From IMG/VR virus record IMGVR_UViG_3300034954_001540, positions 1-64,000 of that record: a DNA stretch of 64,000 nt. One strand, given 5' to 3'. Origin of the DNA: a virus. Of this stretch, positions 1 through 8,420 are shown piece after piece. The notes under the pieces are model-generated. The model had not been told where the DNA came from, ran no database searches, and saw only the letters and a list, made by a program, of their open reading frames with translations. The first letter of the stretch is position 1, and the number at the start of each line of letters is the position of its first letter. Position numbers and translations under genes: made by a program.

Positions 1-84
1 GAAGCACAGTGGGACGTAGGTGATGTCTTAGAGTATTCAGAAGACATCGACGGATCTATTATCCTGAAGAAAGTGGTAACCTAA
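1..84 (+). CDS. 3' end of an unidentified gene
   Basis: Frame 1 is open from the first base to the TAA at 82-84 and encodes 27 residues ending in DGSIILKKVVT. The spacing of 'W-x-V-G-D-V-L' followed by 'G-x-I-I-L-K-K' resembles the swapped-hairpin AbrB/MazE fold, but the fragment is too short to assign. The start lies outside the window. It is followed by a 29-base gap that contains a short CGCG inverted repeat (91-94 and 101-104) with no T tract. Confidence 0.55.
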   Translation, partial: EAQWDVGDVLEYSEDIDGSIILKKVVT

Positions 85-113
85 AAAATCCGCGAAAAAC
101 CGCGTCCCAAATT

Positions 114-404
114 ATGAATGAAACTCCTAAGTTTGAAACCCTCGAAGATTATACTAATTGGGGGTTTGAGCAACTATCACAAGCATTAGTGCAACTGACT
201 AATCGCGTAACCGCATTAGAGCAGGCACTACAAAAGTTTCCACCGCCTGGTGCGGATATGATCAAATATAAGATTCCCGAGCGTGATGATTACAGTAATC
301 TGAAGGAATTGCTTGATAACCTATACGATCGTATTCGTAACCTAGAAGACCAGAGAGATGAGCTAAGCACCCGTCTAAATACCTTGGAAGGTTTAGACCA
401 CTAA
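114..404 (+). CDS. Small coiled-coil protein, function unknown
   Basis: This 96-residue protein has two stretches of heptad-like hydrophobic spacing (about residues 20-42 and 62-92) joined by a Pro-rich linker (FPPPGADM). It is acidic and soluble, with no signal peptide or membrane segment. Its position before a row of virion genes suggests a minor structural or assembly protein, but I recognise no family. A TAAATA-type late-promoter-like motif lies in its last codons and probably serves the next gene. Confidence 0.7.
   Translation: MNETPKFETLEDYTNWGFEQLSQALVQLTNRVTALEQALQKFPPPGADMIKYKIPERDDYSNLKELLDNLYDRIRNLEDQRDELSTRLNTLEGLDH
374..381 (+). promoter_or_regulatory. Late-promoter-like motif TCTAAATA
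   Basis: TCTAAATA lies 29 bases before the ATG at 411 and matches the T4 late promoter TATAAATA at six of eight positions. It lies inside the end of the preceding gene. Similar motifs occur before other structural genes in this window, which supports the call. Alone it could be chance. Confidence 0.35.
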
Positions 405-410
405 TTTGTA

Positions 411-3400
411 ATGCCTGCTTATCTCCAAGAGTCTGCTCGGAGTTTTCCTAATCCCATTTCGGGAGAAGAGTATAATACAATCTGGAAAAGACCATCTAGT
501 GGAGACTATGAAAGTCACTCCTCTGGTAACGGACTTGGCACGGGCACAGACTATTTCATTACCTTTGAGGGTAGCGGACCTGGCTCCTATCCTCTGGGGA
601 AAGATGCTGTACACTATATCGGTGATCAAGAAGAGACCTGCATAGCAAACTGCGGATATACCCGTGCGCCAGTATACAGATGGTATCGCGGAGCAAAGCG
701 CGATCACAAGTATACAAAGAAACCTGAGATGATCGAGGCAGATGCAGGTTGTGAGAATGAATCGTGGAAGAAGATATCAAGTGGATACAATCATGAGCCT
801 AGGAAAGGCACTCCATACTTCTTCTGTCTAGATCGTCAGCAAGAAGGTGCTGTGCCACTTGTTATGTGGTATTCGTATTGGCCTGACAACTGTGTGTTAG
901 TTGCTGGCACTGGTAACCCACCTGGCGTTAATACAGGTTGCGGGAAAGGAAAGTATTATAAGTGTTACACCCTTGGATATATCTTCACCAATCTATCTGA
1001 TGCACAGGAGTATGGTGATGATGCTGTGCCTCTGTATCACTACCGCTATGGTAGTCAGAGTGCTAGTAAGGGTAAAGATATTGATGACTTCTATACAATC
1101 AACCCTGCTGGTGAGGTCAATCTAGAGGATAACCCTATTCCTTGTAGGAAACCCATGGATAGGGAATACCAGTATCAGGGTATCATTGGGTATGTCTACC
1201 CTGCAGACGCCCCCTCAGCGCCTCAGCAGCAGGTTATAGACGTTGGTAGGATTGGTCCTACTGGTCAGTGTGTAGATAAGACTGGTTGGTATGAGTTTGA
1301 TGACGAGACTGGACCATTTAACTGGAGAGTATACAACCGAGGAGGGTATCCTGGTGGTTATCCTAACGGTCCTGCAGGTGCAACGCCTGGTGTTATCGGT
1401 TTTGGTAACCCAGACAACGCTGAAATCATAAGTGCAGAGGCAAACTTTGAGTGGGCATACGGTCTTAACGGTGCAATCAAGGGAGCAGTGCCTCGTTTCT
1501 TAGGATTTGAGGATTCTTATGACTCACAATTCTATTATTATCTCTACGATACGACATATCCTTGGAATGGACCGCTGTTTGGCATTCAGTATGAGCTGAA
1601 TGACATCCCCTGCTGCCCTAATACTACTTGTAATGACGAGACTAGCGAGAGACCTAGACCCTGTTGTATCCCCAACGAGCATTTCTACTCCCATTTCTAT
1701 CAAATTAGACAAGACTCATGGGAGACTACTAAGACTAGATGTGTTTTGACTGATACATCTACCAATGGAGTTAACGAATCCTTTGAAACTATTGACACAG
1801 ACAGTCCTAGAGTCCTGTTTAGATACACAACACGGACTGGTGACTTCAATAGAGGTGAGGAAATCAACGGTTGGAATATCGTTTCTGTCTTTTATTACGG
1901 TGATCAACTCAAATGCGGGTTGATGGAGCTAGAAGGCGGCAGTAATGCCTTCACTTATCTCCAACAATTCACCTCTACGGACGGTGGCACGGTAGAAATT
2001 CTTGCTGGATACGGCATTGCTAACAAATGTGCGTTTGCTGGTGTGTATGAATTCCCTAAAAGAGTGTCATATTACAAGGTTGAGCTCTCTCCGAAGGCAC
2101 TTGTGCCCAATCGTACTCTAGATGAGGCGAAACTTGAGGCAATTATCAACAACAAAGGCGGGATTTCCGAGGTTGAGATCGTCAATAGCGGACGTGGTTA
2201 CTCTAAAAACGCAAAAGTTACCGCAATTACACCAAAAGTCCTCAACAATTTCTCTCCTACAGACACTACAGAGCACTTAGATGACCTAATCCGCAAAGAT
2301 TACAACGCTGAAGAGGCGATTGGATTCACAGAATCGGAGTTTTCGGGTGATGACCCCATCAAAGATGTGCAAGTTGCGTATGGAACCTTCAGTGGTGCGA
2401 CAGAATTCCCCACTGATCACGATGGAATCGCATCTAAGCTCAAAGCTGCGACACTAGAGATCGCCGCATTCGACGAAATTGGCGGTATTAAGAAGATTAG
2501 AGTGATTGATGGCGGTAGTGGATACTCTCAGGAAGAGCCACCCGACGTGTTTATTAGCGATCCTGAGTATATTGAGTATGAAAGTCCCGACATTGGCGAC
2601 ATTGCTGCGCTTGGACAGGGTATTTCTGACCAGTTTGAGTTTATGAATGACGGTATTCCCGTGGGTGAGGACCAAGATCCTAACTCTTGGATCAATACTA
2701 ACACTGGAAATGACTTTGGTGGCGCACCTACACAGTTTCAGAGTCTAGGTACTACTGGTATTGGCTCTGCAACCTCTCCTAATCAGGTTGCAAACACGGG
2801 TTTCACCATTATGAATACACCTATTGCCTCCGCAGCACCTGATTCCTACATTAGAATGGCGGAGATTGATGAAGAGAATGAGACAAAACTGTGTTTTGAC
2901 CTACCACCTAACTGTTTAGAGGTAGATGGTCGCGGTAATGTGCTCGATGCTATACCAAAAGAGGACTTCTGGGAGTTGGTTAGCGGTGTAAGTCCTGGTG
3001 TACGTGAGTTTGAGTCGCAAGTTATGCCTCAAGTATACCAAGGAGCGAAGGCACTAGACGAATATCAAGAGCAAACGTCGCATGTTTACGGTCCTTTCAA
3101 CAAAGATCGCTGTTTGACCATGGGTCAACCCAAGATTTACAACATCAGACGTTGGTTTGACATGCCATGTGCCTATGTGAGCACCATAGAAAGGGGATCA
3201 CAGACTCTTGACATGATTGAAAAGGGTAGAAACCTCTCTGATGAGCGTGCTTTCGGTTATTTGCCTTACAAATACTGCGCTTCTAAGATCAAAGAGGCAG
3301 AATTTAACGTCAGTATCATGGTTGAAGGTAAAGTTATTGGATCTATGGGTGAAGATTTCATGGATTACATGGATTCTTTCACAAAACCCAAGGTTACACC

Positions 3401-4295
3401 GCGCAGAAAGGTGTCTGGTGGTTACAAAACGTGGAATTGCAACAACGGAGACGTTGATGGACGCTGTTATCGCGATCCTGGCGACCCAAATGACATTATT
3501 TTCGTCCCAGTGGGTCTAGATGAGAATACTTTTGACTATAACCGTAATGGTTTTAGTGAATATGAGCAATTTAGACTTTGGTTGGGTGATAATTTGACTG
3601 GTGGTGGTCTAACTTCTGCTCAAACGACGTTTAGTTGGGTTGATGATGAGACAACTACGACTACAGATGAGAATGGAAATACATCTTCTTCCACTCAGAG
3701 TTACGGTGGCACTAATAGCACAGCGTATACTGCATTCACTGTGGACTGTAGTCCTGATCCTGGCAGCACCAACGTGCCTAACCATGATTGTTGGGATAAG
3801 TATGTGCGTGCCTCAGGAGCGCCCTCAGATGCCCCTCTAGACGTTTATTGTGGTTGGGATGCATCTGGTAACCCAATGTCAGGAGAGCGTTTCTGGGAGA
3901 TCAGAGGACCCGCTAACGGCACGAATCCTAGTGGACACACAACACCTACTGGACCAGTGAATCCCTTCTGTGCTTCTTGTGGAGGATCTGGATATACTGG
4001 TGGTCTGGTTTGGAGTTATCTTGGCGGTGGCGGTGGACCTCCTGCTTGTGGTCTAAGTAGTGTTAATGATGCATCCATCGCTATTGACCCAACGAGGATA
4101 TATCAGAATTCTGATGGAGACAAAGCATTTAAGATGGGATCTTACAGTGGCACAATGCGTGTAAGGAATTGGTTGACTGGTGGTGTCCAAGCACTTAGCA
4201 ACTCTCTTAAAAACTTTGGTAACCCATATTTCTCTGAATGTGATGTTGCTCGCCCAGACGAGGCAGGTAAACGAATTAACCAAGAGTTTGAATAA
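411..4295 (+). CDS. Large virion structural protein with DUF5648-like and GSGY segments
   Basis: This 1,294-residue protein is rich in Gly, Tyr, Asp and Cys. Residues about 85-270 resemble the DUF5648 repeat: 'PVYRWYRGAKRDHKYT' and 'VPLYHYRYG ... DDFYT' followed by 'YQYQGIIGYVYP'. Residues about 585-720 carry two Gly-Tyr repeats (NSGRGYSKN, DGGSGYSQ) of the kind that fill the giant protein at 8421. A conserved-looking Cys-containing region lies at residues 890-1060, and a Thr/Ser linker at about 1080-1105. There is no signal peptide. Size, repeats and position beside baseplate genes suggest a baseplate- or fibre-associated virion protein, possibly host-binding. The stop overlaps the next start (TAATG). 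Family assignment of the whole protein is not possible by eye. Confidence 0.8.
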   Translation: MPAYLQESARSFPNPISGEEYNTIWKRPSSGDYESHSSGNGLGTGTDYFITFEGSGPGSYPLGKDAVHYIGDQEETCIANCGYTRAPVYRWYRGAKRDHKYTKKPEMIEADAGCENESWKKISSGYNHEPRKGTPYFFCLDRQQEGAVPLVMWYSYWPDNCVLVAGTGNPPGVNTGCGKGKYYKCYTLGYIFTNLSDAQEYGDDAVPLYHYRYGSQSASKGKDIDDFYTINPAGEVNLEDNPIPCRKPMDREYQYQGIIGYVYPADAPSAPQQQVIDVGRIGPTGQCVDKTGWYEFDDETGPFNWRVYNRGGYPGGYPNGPAGATPGVIGFGNPDNAEIISAEANFEWAYGLNGAIKGAVPRFLGFEDSYDSQFYYYLYDTTYPWNGPLFGIQYELNDIPCCPNTTCNDETSERPRPCCIPNEHFYSHFYQIRQDSWETTKTRCVLTDTSTNGVNESFETIDTDSPRVLFRYTTRTGDFNRGEEINGWNIVSVFYYGDQLKCGLMELEGGSNAFTYLQQFTSTDGGTVEILAGYGIANKCAFAGVYEFPKRVSYYKVELSPKALVPNRTLDEAKLEAIINNKGGISEVEIVNSGRGYSKNAKVTAITPKVLNNFSPTDTTEHLDDLIRKDYNAEEAIGFTESEFSGDDPIKDVQVAYGTFSGATEFPTDHDGIASKLKAATLEIAAFDEIGGIKKIRVIDGGSGYSQEEPPDVFISDPEYIEYESPDIGDIAALGQGISDQFEFMNDGIPVGEDQDPNSWINTNTGNDFGGAPTQFQSLGTTGIGSATSPNQVANTGFTIMNTPIASAAPDSYIRMAEIDEENETKLCFDLPPNCLEVDGRGNVLDAIPKEDFWELVSGVSPGVREFESQVMPQVYQGAKALDEYQEQTSHVYGPFNKDRCLTMGQPKIYNIRRWFDMPCAYVSTIERGSQTLDMIEKGRNLSDERAFGYLPYKYCASKIKEAEFNVSIMVEGKVIGSMGEDFMDYMDSFTKPKVTPRRKVSGGYKTWNCNNGDVDGRCYRDPGDPNDIIFVPVGLDENTFDYNRNGFSEYEQFRLWLGDNLTGGGLTSAQTTFSWVDDETTTTTDENGNTSSSTQSYGGTNSTAYTAFTVDCSPDPGSTNVPNHDCWDKYVRASGAPSDAPLDVYCGWDASGNPMSGERFWEIRGPANGTNPSGHTTPTGPVNPFCASCGGSGYTGGLVWSYLGGGGGPPACGLSSVNDASIAIDPTRIYQNSDGDKAFKMGSYSGTMRVRNWLTGGVQALSNSLKNFGNPYFSECDVARPDEAGKRINQEFE

Positions 4296-4828
4296 TGGCA
4301 TACGGATTTCTTAAACCAGTTGCATCACTGAATGGTCTGCCTTGCTCAGGTCATGGTCTTTGTTTGCCTTCTACTGTCCACTCAGTGCAAGCGTGTGGCA
4401 CCCCTCCAGTGCCCTACAGCATCGTCATTAAGAATTTTACATGTTGGTGGCCACCCACACCTCTAATTCCACTTTCAGCAATTAACCCAATTAGAGCAAC
4501 AGTGCTGGTGCAGTTTATCCCCATCATGATTGGTGGTGATACGTTTACCCCACACATCGCATTGTGTACAAACATTGTGATTTACATCTGCCCTTGTGGT
4601 AAGAGTATGTGTCCTATCCCCACACCTATTGCTTGTAGCATACTGACATCTGAGGACTTTGGTGGTGCAGGACATACTAGGGTCCTCTTCCCAACTACCC
4701 TGACAGTTTTTGCATTTAAGATCCCTATTGCGAGGATCCTAGACCCACTGGGTGTTGGTTTTCCAGGATTCTCATATCCATGCTCTTCGGTGGTTGCATT
4801 TGGGCACCCAACTGTGTTAGCATCATAG
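4295..4828 (+). CDS. Probable PAAR-like spike-tip protein
   Basis: The protein has 177 residues and is rich in Pro, Ile, Val, Cys and His. Two segments resemble PAAR strands, 'VLVQFIPIMIGGDTFTPH' and 'VFAFKIPIARILDP', and the C terminus 'CSSVVAFGHPTVLAS' resembles the usual 'C-g-x-I-x-x-GSPTV' ending. The N-terminal 'CSGHGLCLPS' supplies further Cys/His. PAAR proteins cap the T4-type central spike (as gp5.4 does on gp5) and bind one metal with His/Cys. Its place between a virion protein and the gp25-gp6 wedge genes fits a baseplate-hub role. It is longer than a minimal PAAR protein (about 95 residues), so this may be a diverged or doubled form. The start codon overlaps the preceding stop. Confidence 0.55.
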   Translation: MAYGFLKPVASLNGLPCSGHGLCLPSTVHSVQACGTPPVPYSIVIKNFTCWWPPTPLIPLSAINPIRATVLVQFIPIMIGGDTFTPHIALCTNIVIYICPCGKSMCPIPTPIACSILTSEDFGGAGHTRVLFPTTLTVFAFKIPIARILDPLGVGFPGFSYPCSSVVAFGHPTVLAS

Positions 4829-4847
4829 AGTAGTTTCAAAAAAGGTT

Positions 4848-4997
4848 ATGCCTGCAAAAGCAAAGACTGGTTTGGTAAAAGATGGTTGGCTTCCTGCTAG
4901 ACCCAAGGTAACTCGACAAGGGTCCTCTAAAAATACTAAATATTCGGCAACGTCCCGTAATAGTAAAGGTAAGCGTTATCGTGGTCAGGGTCGATGA
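4848..4997 (+). CDS. Small basic protein (49 aa), function unknown
   Basis: ATG at 4848 follows a purine-rich AAAAAAGG. The product (MPAKAKTGLVKDG... to ...GKRYRGQGR) is strongly basic, with many Lys, Arg, Ser and Gly, and has no hydrophobic core, so it is probably partly disordered or nucleic-acid binding. The stop TGA overlaps the next ATG (ATGA), indicating translational coupling. No family recognised. Confidence 0.55.
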   Translation: MPAKAKTGLVKDGWLPARPKVTRQGSSKNTKYSATSRNSKGKRYRGQGR

Positions 4998-5176
4998 GAC
5001 CCGAAACCCGAGAAGCGATGGAAATGCTTTGGAGTGCTAAGTGGAATCTTCCTAAAGCAGCGAAGCATTGTAATCTCACCAATAAAGAGATGAAGATTAC
5101 CTTTAACGAGTATTGTGCTTTCCATCCACCAACATATAGTTATGAAAAGGAAACTGAATTTCATCTCCCAAGATAA
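4994..5176 (+). CDS. Small protein (60 aa), possible helix-turn-helix
   Basis: The sequence 'EAMEMLWSAKWNLPKAAKHCNLTNKEMKITF' could form a helix-turn-helix ('NLPKAAKHCNLTNKEM'), followed by a polar tail. It is coupled to the upstream gene by an ATGA overlap and overlaps the next gene by 35 bases. A small DNA-binding role is possible from the pattern alone. I do not recognise the family. Confidence 0.6.
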   Translation: MRPETREAMEMLWSAKWNLPKAAKHCNLTNKEMKITFNEYCAFHPPTYSYEKETEFHLPR

Positions 5177-5663
5177 AGAGATAGCACTAATTCAGGAAAT
5201 GATCTATAGGATTCAAATGGCGGATCCTGACATTCATCCTAAAAGGACCTGCTTCCTTTGTGTCTCACCTGACTATTCAAGTGTCGTGGCTCAACATCTG
5301 AGCCATGCCCTGAGTAAAGATGGTGAGATTTACCACATAGAAGCAGTAAATGTCCCTTTCCCAGACGAATCACATGAGTCTTATCTTGAGACATTCATTG
5401 ATCGATTCTCGGAATGGACAATCGACTGGGACAACTTTGTATTGATTGAGGCAGGTGTCATCAGAGGTGGCAACTACACTTGGATCACTGAGGCAATGAA
5501 TAAGTATCAGATATACGGTGATCGCCCCAACTACACTGTTGCTCTCTGCGAAAACACTGGAAGCAAATTCAAATCAGATTTTGTTTCTCATTATTATGAC
5601 AATTCCAAGGAAGATTTACACTTCTGGTGGGAACGTCCTAACAACCATTGGGAATGCCCATAA
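5142..5663 (+). CDS. Conserved-looking soluble protein (173 aa), function unknown
   Basis: The chosen start is ATG 5142 (MKRKLNFISQDKE); an upstream in-frame ATG at 5115 would add nine residues and lengthen the overlap with the previous gene. The alternating pattern 'TCFLCVSPDYSSVVAQHL' and 'FVLIEAGVIRGGNYTW' looks like a Rossmann-like or phosphoribosyltransferase-like alpha/beta fold, the second part resembling a Gly-rich phosphate loop. The Trp-rich tail 'HFWWERPNNHWECP' is unusual. It precedes the baseplate wedge genes. Function is not assigned. Confidence 0.7.
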   Translation: MKRKLNFISQDKEIALIQEMIYRIQMADPDIHPKRTCFLCVSPDYSSVVAQHLSHALSKDGEIYHIEAVNVPFPDESHESYLETFIDRFSEWTIDWDNFVLIEAGVIRGGNYTWITEAMNKYQIYGDRPNYTVALCENTGSKFKSDFVSHYYDNSKEDLHFWWERPNNHWECP

Positions 5664-5666
5664 ATA
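5659..5666 (+). promoter_or_regulatory. Late-promoter-like motif CATAAATA
   Basis: CATAAATA matches the T4 late promoter TATAAATA at seven of eight positions. It spans the stop codon of the preceding gene and lies 24 bases before the GTG at 5691. It would drive the small protein and gp25-gp6. Confidence 0.5.
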
Positions 5667-5690
5667 AAAATACCGTGTGGAGGAAGAAAA

Positions 5691-5837
5691 GTGGCTAACA
5701 GTCCTGTGCCTGATCAGAGTGCTGATTTCATTAAGTCGGGGATGGTGCTAATAACCGACCCTCGCAGTGATAAATACCTTCATAAGGTGAATCGTAATGT
5801 CCGCCCACCTGAGAGACAAAAGAAAAAAGAGGGTTAA
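5691..5837 (+). CDS. Small protein (48 aa) with GTG start, upstream of gp25
   Basis: GTG at 5691 is preceded by a strong ribosome-binding site, GGAGGAAG (5679-5686). The reading frame is open to TAA 5835-5837, which directly abuts the gp25 ATG. The product (VANSPVPDQSADFIKSGM... to ...PPERQKKKEG) contains 'GMVLITDPRSDKYLHKVNR' and a basic tail. No other frame is open in this gap. Function unknown; coupling to gp25 suggests a baseplate accessory. Confidence 0.6.
   Translation: MANSPVPDQSADFIKSGMVLITDPRSDKYLHKVNRNVRPPERQKKKEG
5769..5776 (+). promoter_or_regulatory. Late-promoter-like motif GATAAATA
   Basis: GATAAATA lies inside the 48-residue gene, 61 bases before the gp25 ATG. It matches TATAAATA at seven of eight positions. 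It may be a second late start for gp25-gp6, or a chance match in coding sequence. Confidence 0.3.
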
Positions 5838-6251
5838 ATGCCTGCTTACAGATTTAGATCAGACCAATACGTCAGTAGAGGATTTAAGGATTTAGCAATT
5901 TCCTTTAATGCCAATCCCTCTACTGACGATTTTGGTGCTGTTAAGAATGAGAGAGCGATCAATCAATCTGTAAGAAATTTATTATTGACTATATTAGGTG
6001 AAAGACCATTTCAACCCAACATCGGGAGTCGGGTGAAAGGTCTTCTTTTTGAGCCATGGGATCCATTCTCTAAAGATGCGATCAAAACTGAAATCAAAGA
6101 TTGTCTCGGAAGACTTGAGCCACGAATCACTGTCCAAGATGTCCGTATTCGTGACAACAGTGATTTGAATGAAATTCAAGTTGAGCTCGAATATAAGATT
6201 ACGGGTGAGAATACTACCCAAGAAGTAACATTCCTCTTAGAGAAGACCTGA
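5838..6251 (+). CDS. 25: Baseplate wedge subunit gp25
   Basis: The 137-residue product matches the GPW/gp25 family. 'NERAINQSVRNLLLTILGERPFQP' and 'GSRVKGLLFEPWDP' correspond to the family's characteristic motif, in which a few residues after R-N-x-I-L comes G-E-R-x-x-x-P-x-x-G. In T4 this protein joins the inner wedge with gp6 and gp53 and helps start sheath assembly. Length is close to T4 gp25 (132). The gene directly follows a small gene (TAA then ATG) and is followed at once by gp6, as in other T4-like cyanophages. Confidence 0.95.
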   Translation: MPAYRFRSDQYVSRGFKDLAISFNANPSTDDFGAVKNERAINQSVRNLLLTILGERPFQPNIGSRVKGLLFEPWDPFSKDAIKTEIKDCLGRLEPRITVQDVRIRDNSDLNEIQVELEYKITGENTTQEVTFLLEKT

Positions 6252-6252
6252 A

Positions 6253-8415
6253 ATGGCAGCTATCCCATCACAATTAACATCTCTAGACTTCTTTGAGATT
6301 AAGGAGTCTATTAAGTCCTACCTTCGTACTCGTAAAGAGTTTACTGACTACGACTTTGAGGGTAGTGCTGCGTCGTATCTGATCGATATCCTCGCTTATA
6401 ACACATATTATACCGCATTCAACGCAAACATGGCGCTGAATGAGGCATTTCTTGAGACTGCTACGGTTAGAGATAACGTTGTCCGCATTGCAAAGCAGTT
6501 AAATTACACTCCTAGGTCAATTAAAGCGCCAAGAGCGTGTGTAACTATCCGCGTCCAGACACAAGTGTCGCTGAATGGCACTACATATCCTGAATTCTGC
6601 ACTCTAAAAGCGGGAGATGTGTTTGTTGCCCGCAACTTTAATGATACATACACCTTCTGTGTGACTCGTGACCTCCAAACTACCGTAGATCCCGCAACTG
6701 GTATCGCGGTGTTTGACCCTGTGCTCGTTTATCAGGGTAACCTGCTCAAGTATAACTACACAGTTGACTATACGAAGAAGCAAGACTACGTTATCCCCAC
6801 TGAAGATGTAGATACTCAGTTGGTTTACGTCGATATCTCTCCCAACGCACAGTCAACAGAGATTGACACATATAATCTTGCTGCAAACGTAACTACACTC
6901 AACAGCACCTCTCGTGTTTACTTCCTTGAGGAGACTGATGACCTCAGATACCGCCTAGTCTTTGGTGATGGCGTCCTTGGACGTAAATTGATCGATGGTG
7001 AATACATTAGATTGTCGTATGTGACCACTTTTGGTGAAGAAGCAAACGGTTGTAAGGATTTTGCCTTCATTGGCACCATCAGAGACAGTGATGGTCGCGC
7101 AATCGCTCCCGCAAACATCGCAGTTGTTACTAGAGAGTCTGCTGCAGACGGTGAGCAGCGCGAAAGTGCGCTATCAGTCAAGTTTAGAGCGCCAAGATCC
7201 TTCTCTACCCAAAACAGAGCGGTAACGGAAACAGATTATGAGCATATCGTCTCAGAGATCTATCCTCAGGCGGCATCTGTGACCGCATACGGTGGTGAAA
7301 AACTATCTCCACCCATTTACGGTAAAGTTTACGTTGCCATTCGTCCCAAAACAGGAAACAAACTGAATGAGACGACAAAAGCAAAGATTAAAAATGATTT
7401 GAAGCGTTATACGGTTGCATCAATCGATCCTGTGATCATTGATCCTACTATTTTCTACGTTATCCCCAAATCTTACGTTTACTACGACGGAAACAACACT
7501 AATAAGAGTGGTGCTCAACTCGGAAGTGACGTTTTGCGTAATATTGACCAATTTAACAAGAATGGTCAGAATAATCGCTTTGGTGGTCGTATCGATACGT
7601 CGAAATACAACACGATGGTCGATAATAGTGATCCTGCGATCTCTGGCACCGTTACTCAAATGACTATTGGTCAAAATCTTGACCAATTTGAGTTTGGTAG
7701 CGTATTTACTCAATGTCTTGACTTTGGAAACCCACTTTACAATCCTGGCGACTATTCTGGCACCCCAGAAGGTGGAAATACCTGTAGCACTGACTCAGAT
7801 TGCCCAGAAGGTCAAATTTGTAAGGATGGTAAGTGTGTAGACGAGGGAGATAGCGGCACTTGTGCTCCTTCCTTCTCTGTAGTCAAATCTGGCACCTTCT
7901 ATGCAACAGGATACAGCGAAGATCTTGTTAATTTGACTATGGCAGGTAGTGGCACAAATGCTACCACTGCTGTTTCGTCTTCTAACTCCATTACTGGTGA
8001 AAATCAAGTTTTGGTGCCTGTAAACATTAGAGATGACGGTAAAGGCAATCTTATTCTTGTCACCAAAAGAGATGAGGTTGAAGTAACGTTAAATAACTCA
8101 GTTGGTAGCGTTGATTACGGTAGCGGACAAGTTTGTGTTGGTCCTATTGCAATCCAAGGCACTCCTGACGATACTACCCGTCTTCCTATTCAAGTATTGC
8201 CTTATGGTGGATCTATTAACATTCCACCTGGCGTTGATCCCACATTGTTTGATGTTGAGGCTTTCCCAATCGATTGGAAAACCAACGACATCTCAATCCC
8301 CAACTTCGATCCCAACAACTTCAATGGTTATAACTTCGGTGATCCAAGCGGAATAAATATCATTGATTATCCTTCGGATACCTTCACATATCCAGTAGAT
8401 TCCTCCTGTTTCTGA
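6253..8415 (+). CDS. 6: Baseplate wedge subunit gp6, with a Cys-rich insertion
   Basis: The N terminus 'TSLDFFEIKESIKSYLR', followed by 'YLIDILAYNTYYTAFNANMALNEAFLETA' in shorter pieces, and 'LVFGDGVLGRKL' match the gp6/baseplate J-like family. gp6 dimers form the ring that holds the T4 baseplate wedges together. The protein has 720 residues against about 660 in T4. The extra length is mainly a C-terminal region from about residue 500. It opens with a compact Cys module at residues 511-538 (CSTDSDCPEGQICKDGKC), continues with beta-like sequence and ends 'YPVDSSC-F'. The start lies one base after the gp25 stop. Confidence 0.92.
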   Translation: MAAIPSQLTSLDFFEIKESIKSYLRTRKEFTDYDFEGSAASYLIDILAYNTYYTAFNANMALNEAFLETATVRDNVVRIAKQLNYTPRSIKAPRACVTIRVQTQVSLNGTTYPEFCTLKAGDVFVARNFNDTYTFCVTRDLQTTVDPATGIAVFDPVLVYQGNLLKYNYTVDYTKKQDYVIPTEDVDTQLVYVDISPNAQSTEIDTYNLAANVTTLNSTSRVYFLEETDDLRYRLVFGDGVLGRKLIDGEYIRLSYVTTFGEEANGCKDFAFIGTIRDSDGRAIAPANIAVVTRESAADGEQRESALSVKFRAPRSFSTQNRAVTETDYEHIVSEIYPQAASVTAYGGEKLSPPIYGKVYVAIRPKTGNKLNETTKAKIKNDLKRYTVASIDPVIIDPTIFYVIPKSYVYYDGNNTNKSGAQLGSDVLRNIDQFNKNGQNNRFGGRIDTSKYNTMVDNSDPAISGTVTQMTIGQNLDQFEFGSVFTQCLDFGNPLYNPGDYSGTPEGGNTCSTDSDCPEGQICKDGKCVDEGDSGTCAPSFSVVKSGTFYATGYSEDLVNLTMAGSGTNATTAVSSSNSITGENQVLVPVNIRDDGKGNLILVTKRDEVEVTLNNSVGSVDYGSGQVCVGPIAIQGTPDDTTRLPIQVLPYGGSINIPPGVDPTLFDVEAFPIDWKTNDISIPNFDPNNFNGYNFGDPSGINIIDYPSDTFTYPVDSSCF
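8352..8359 (+). promoter_or_regulatory. Late-promoter-like motif AATAAATA
   Basis: AATAAATA lies near the end of gp6, 61 bases before the ATG of the giant gene at 8421. It matches TATAAATA at seven of eight positions. Spacing is longer than at the best examples in this window. Confidence 0.3.
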
Positions 8416-8420
8416 GATAG

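Noticed and set aside
91-104. Inverted repeat CGCG-AAAAAC-CGCG as a terminator
   Set aside because: The stem is only four base pairs and no T tract follows, so it cannot be called an intrinsic terminator.
4935-4942. ACTAAATA as a late promoter
   Set aside because: It lies within a 49-residue gene, 52 bases before the next start, in lysine/asparagine codons where such a string arises easily.
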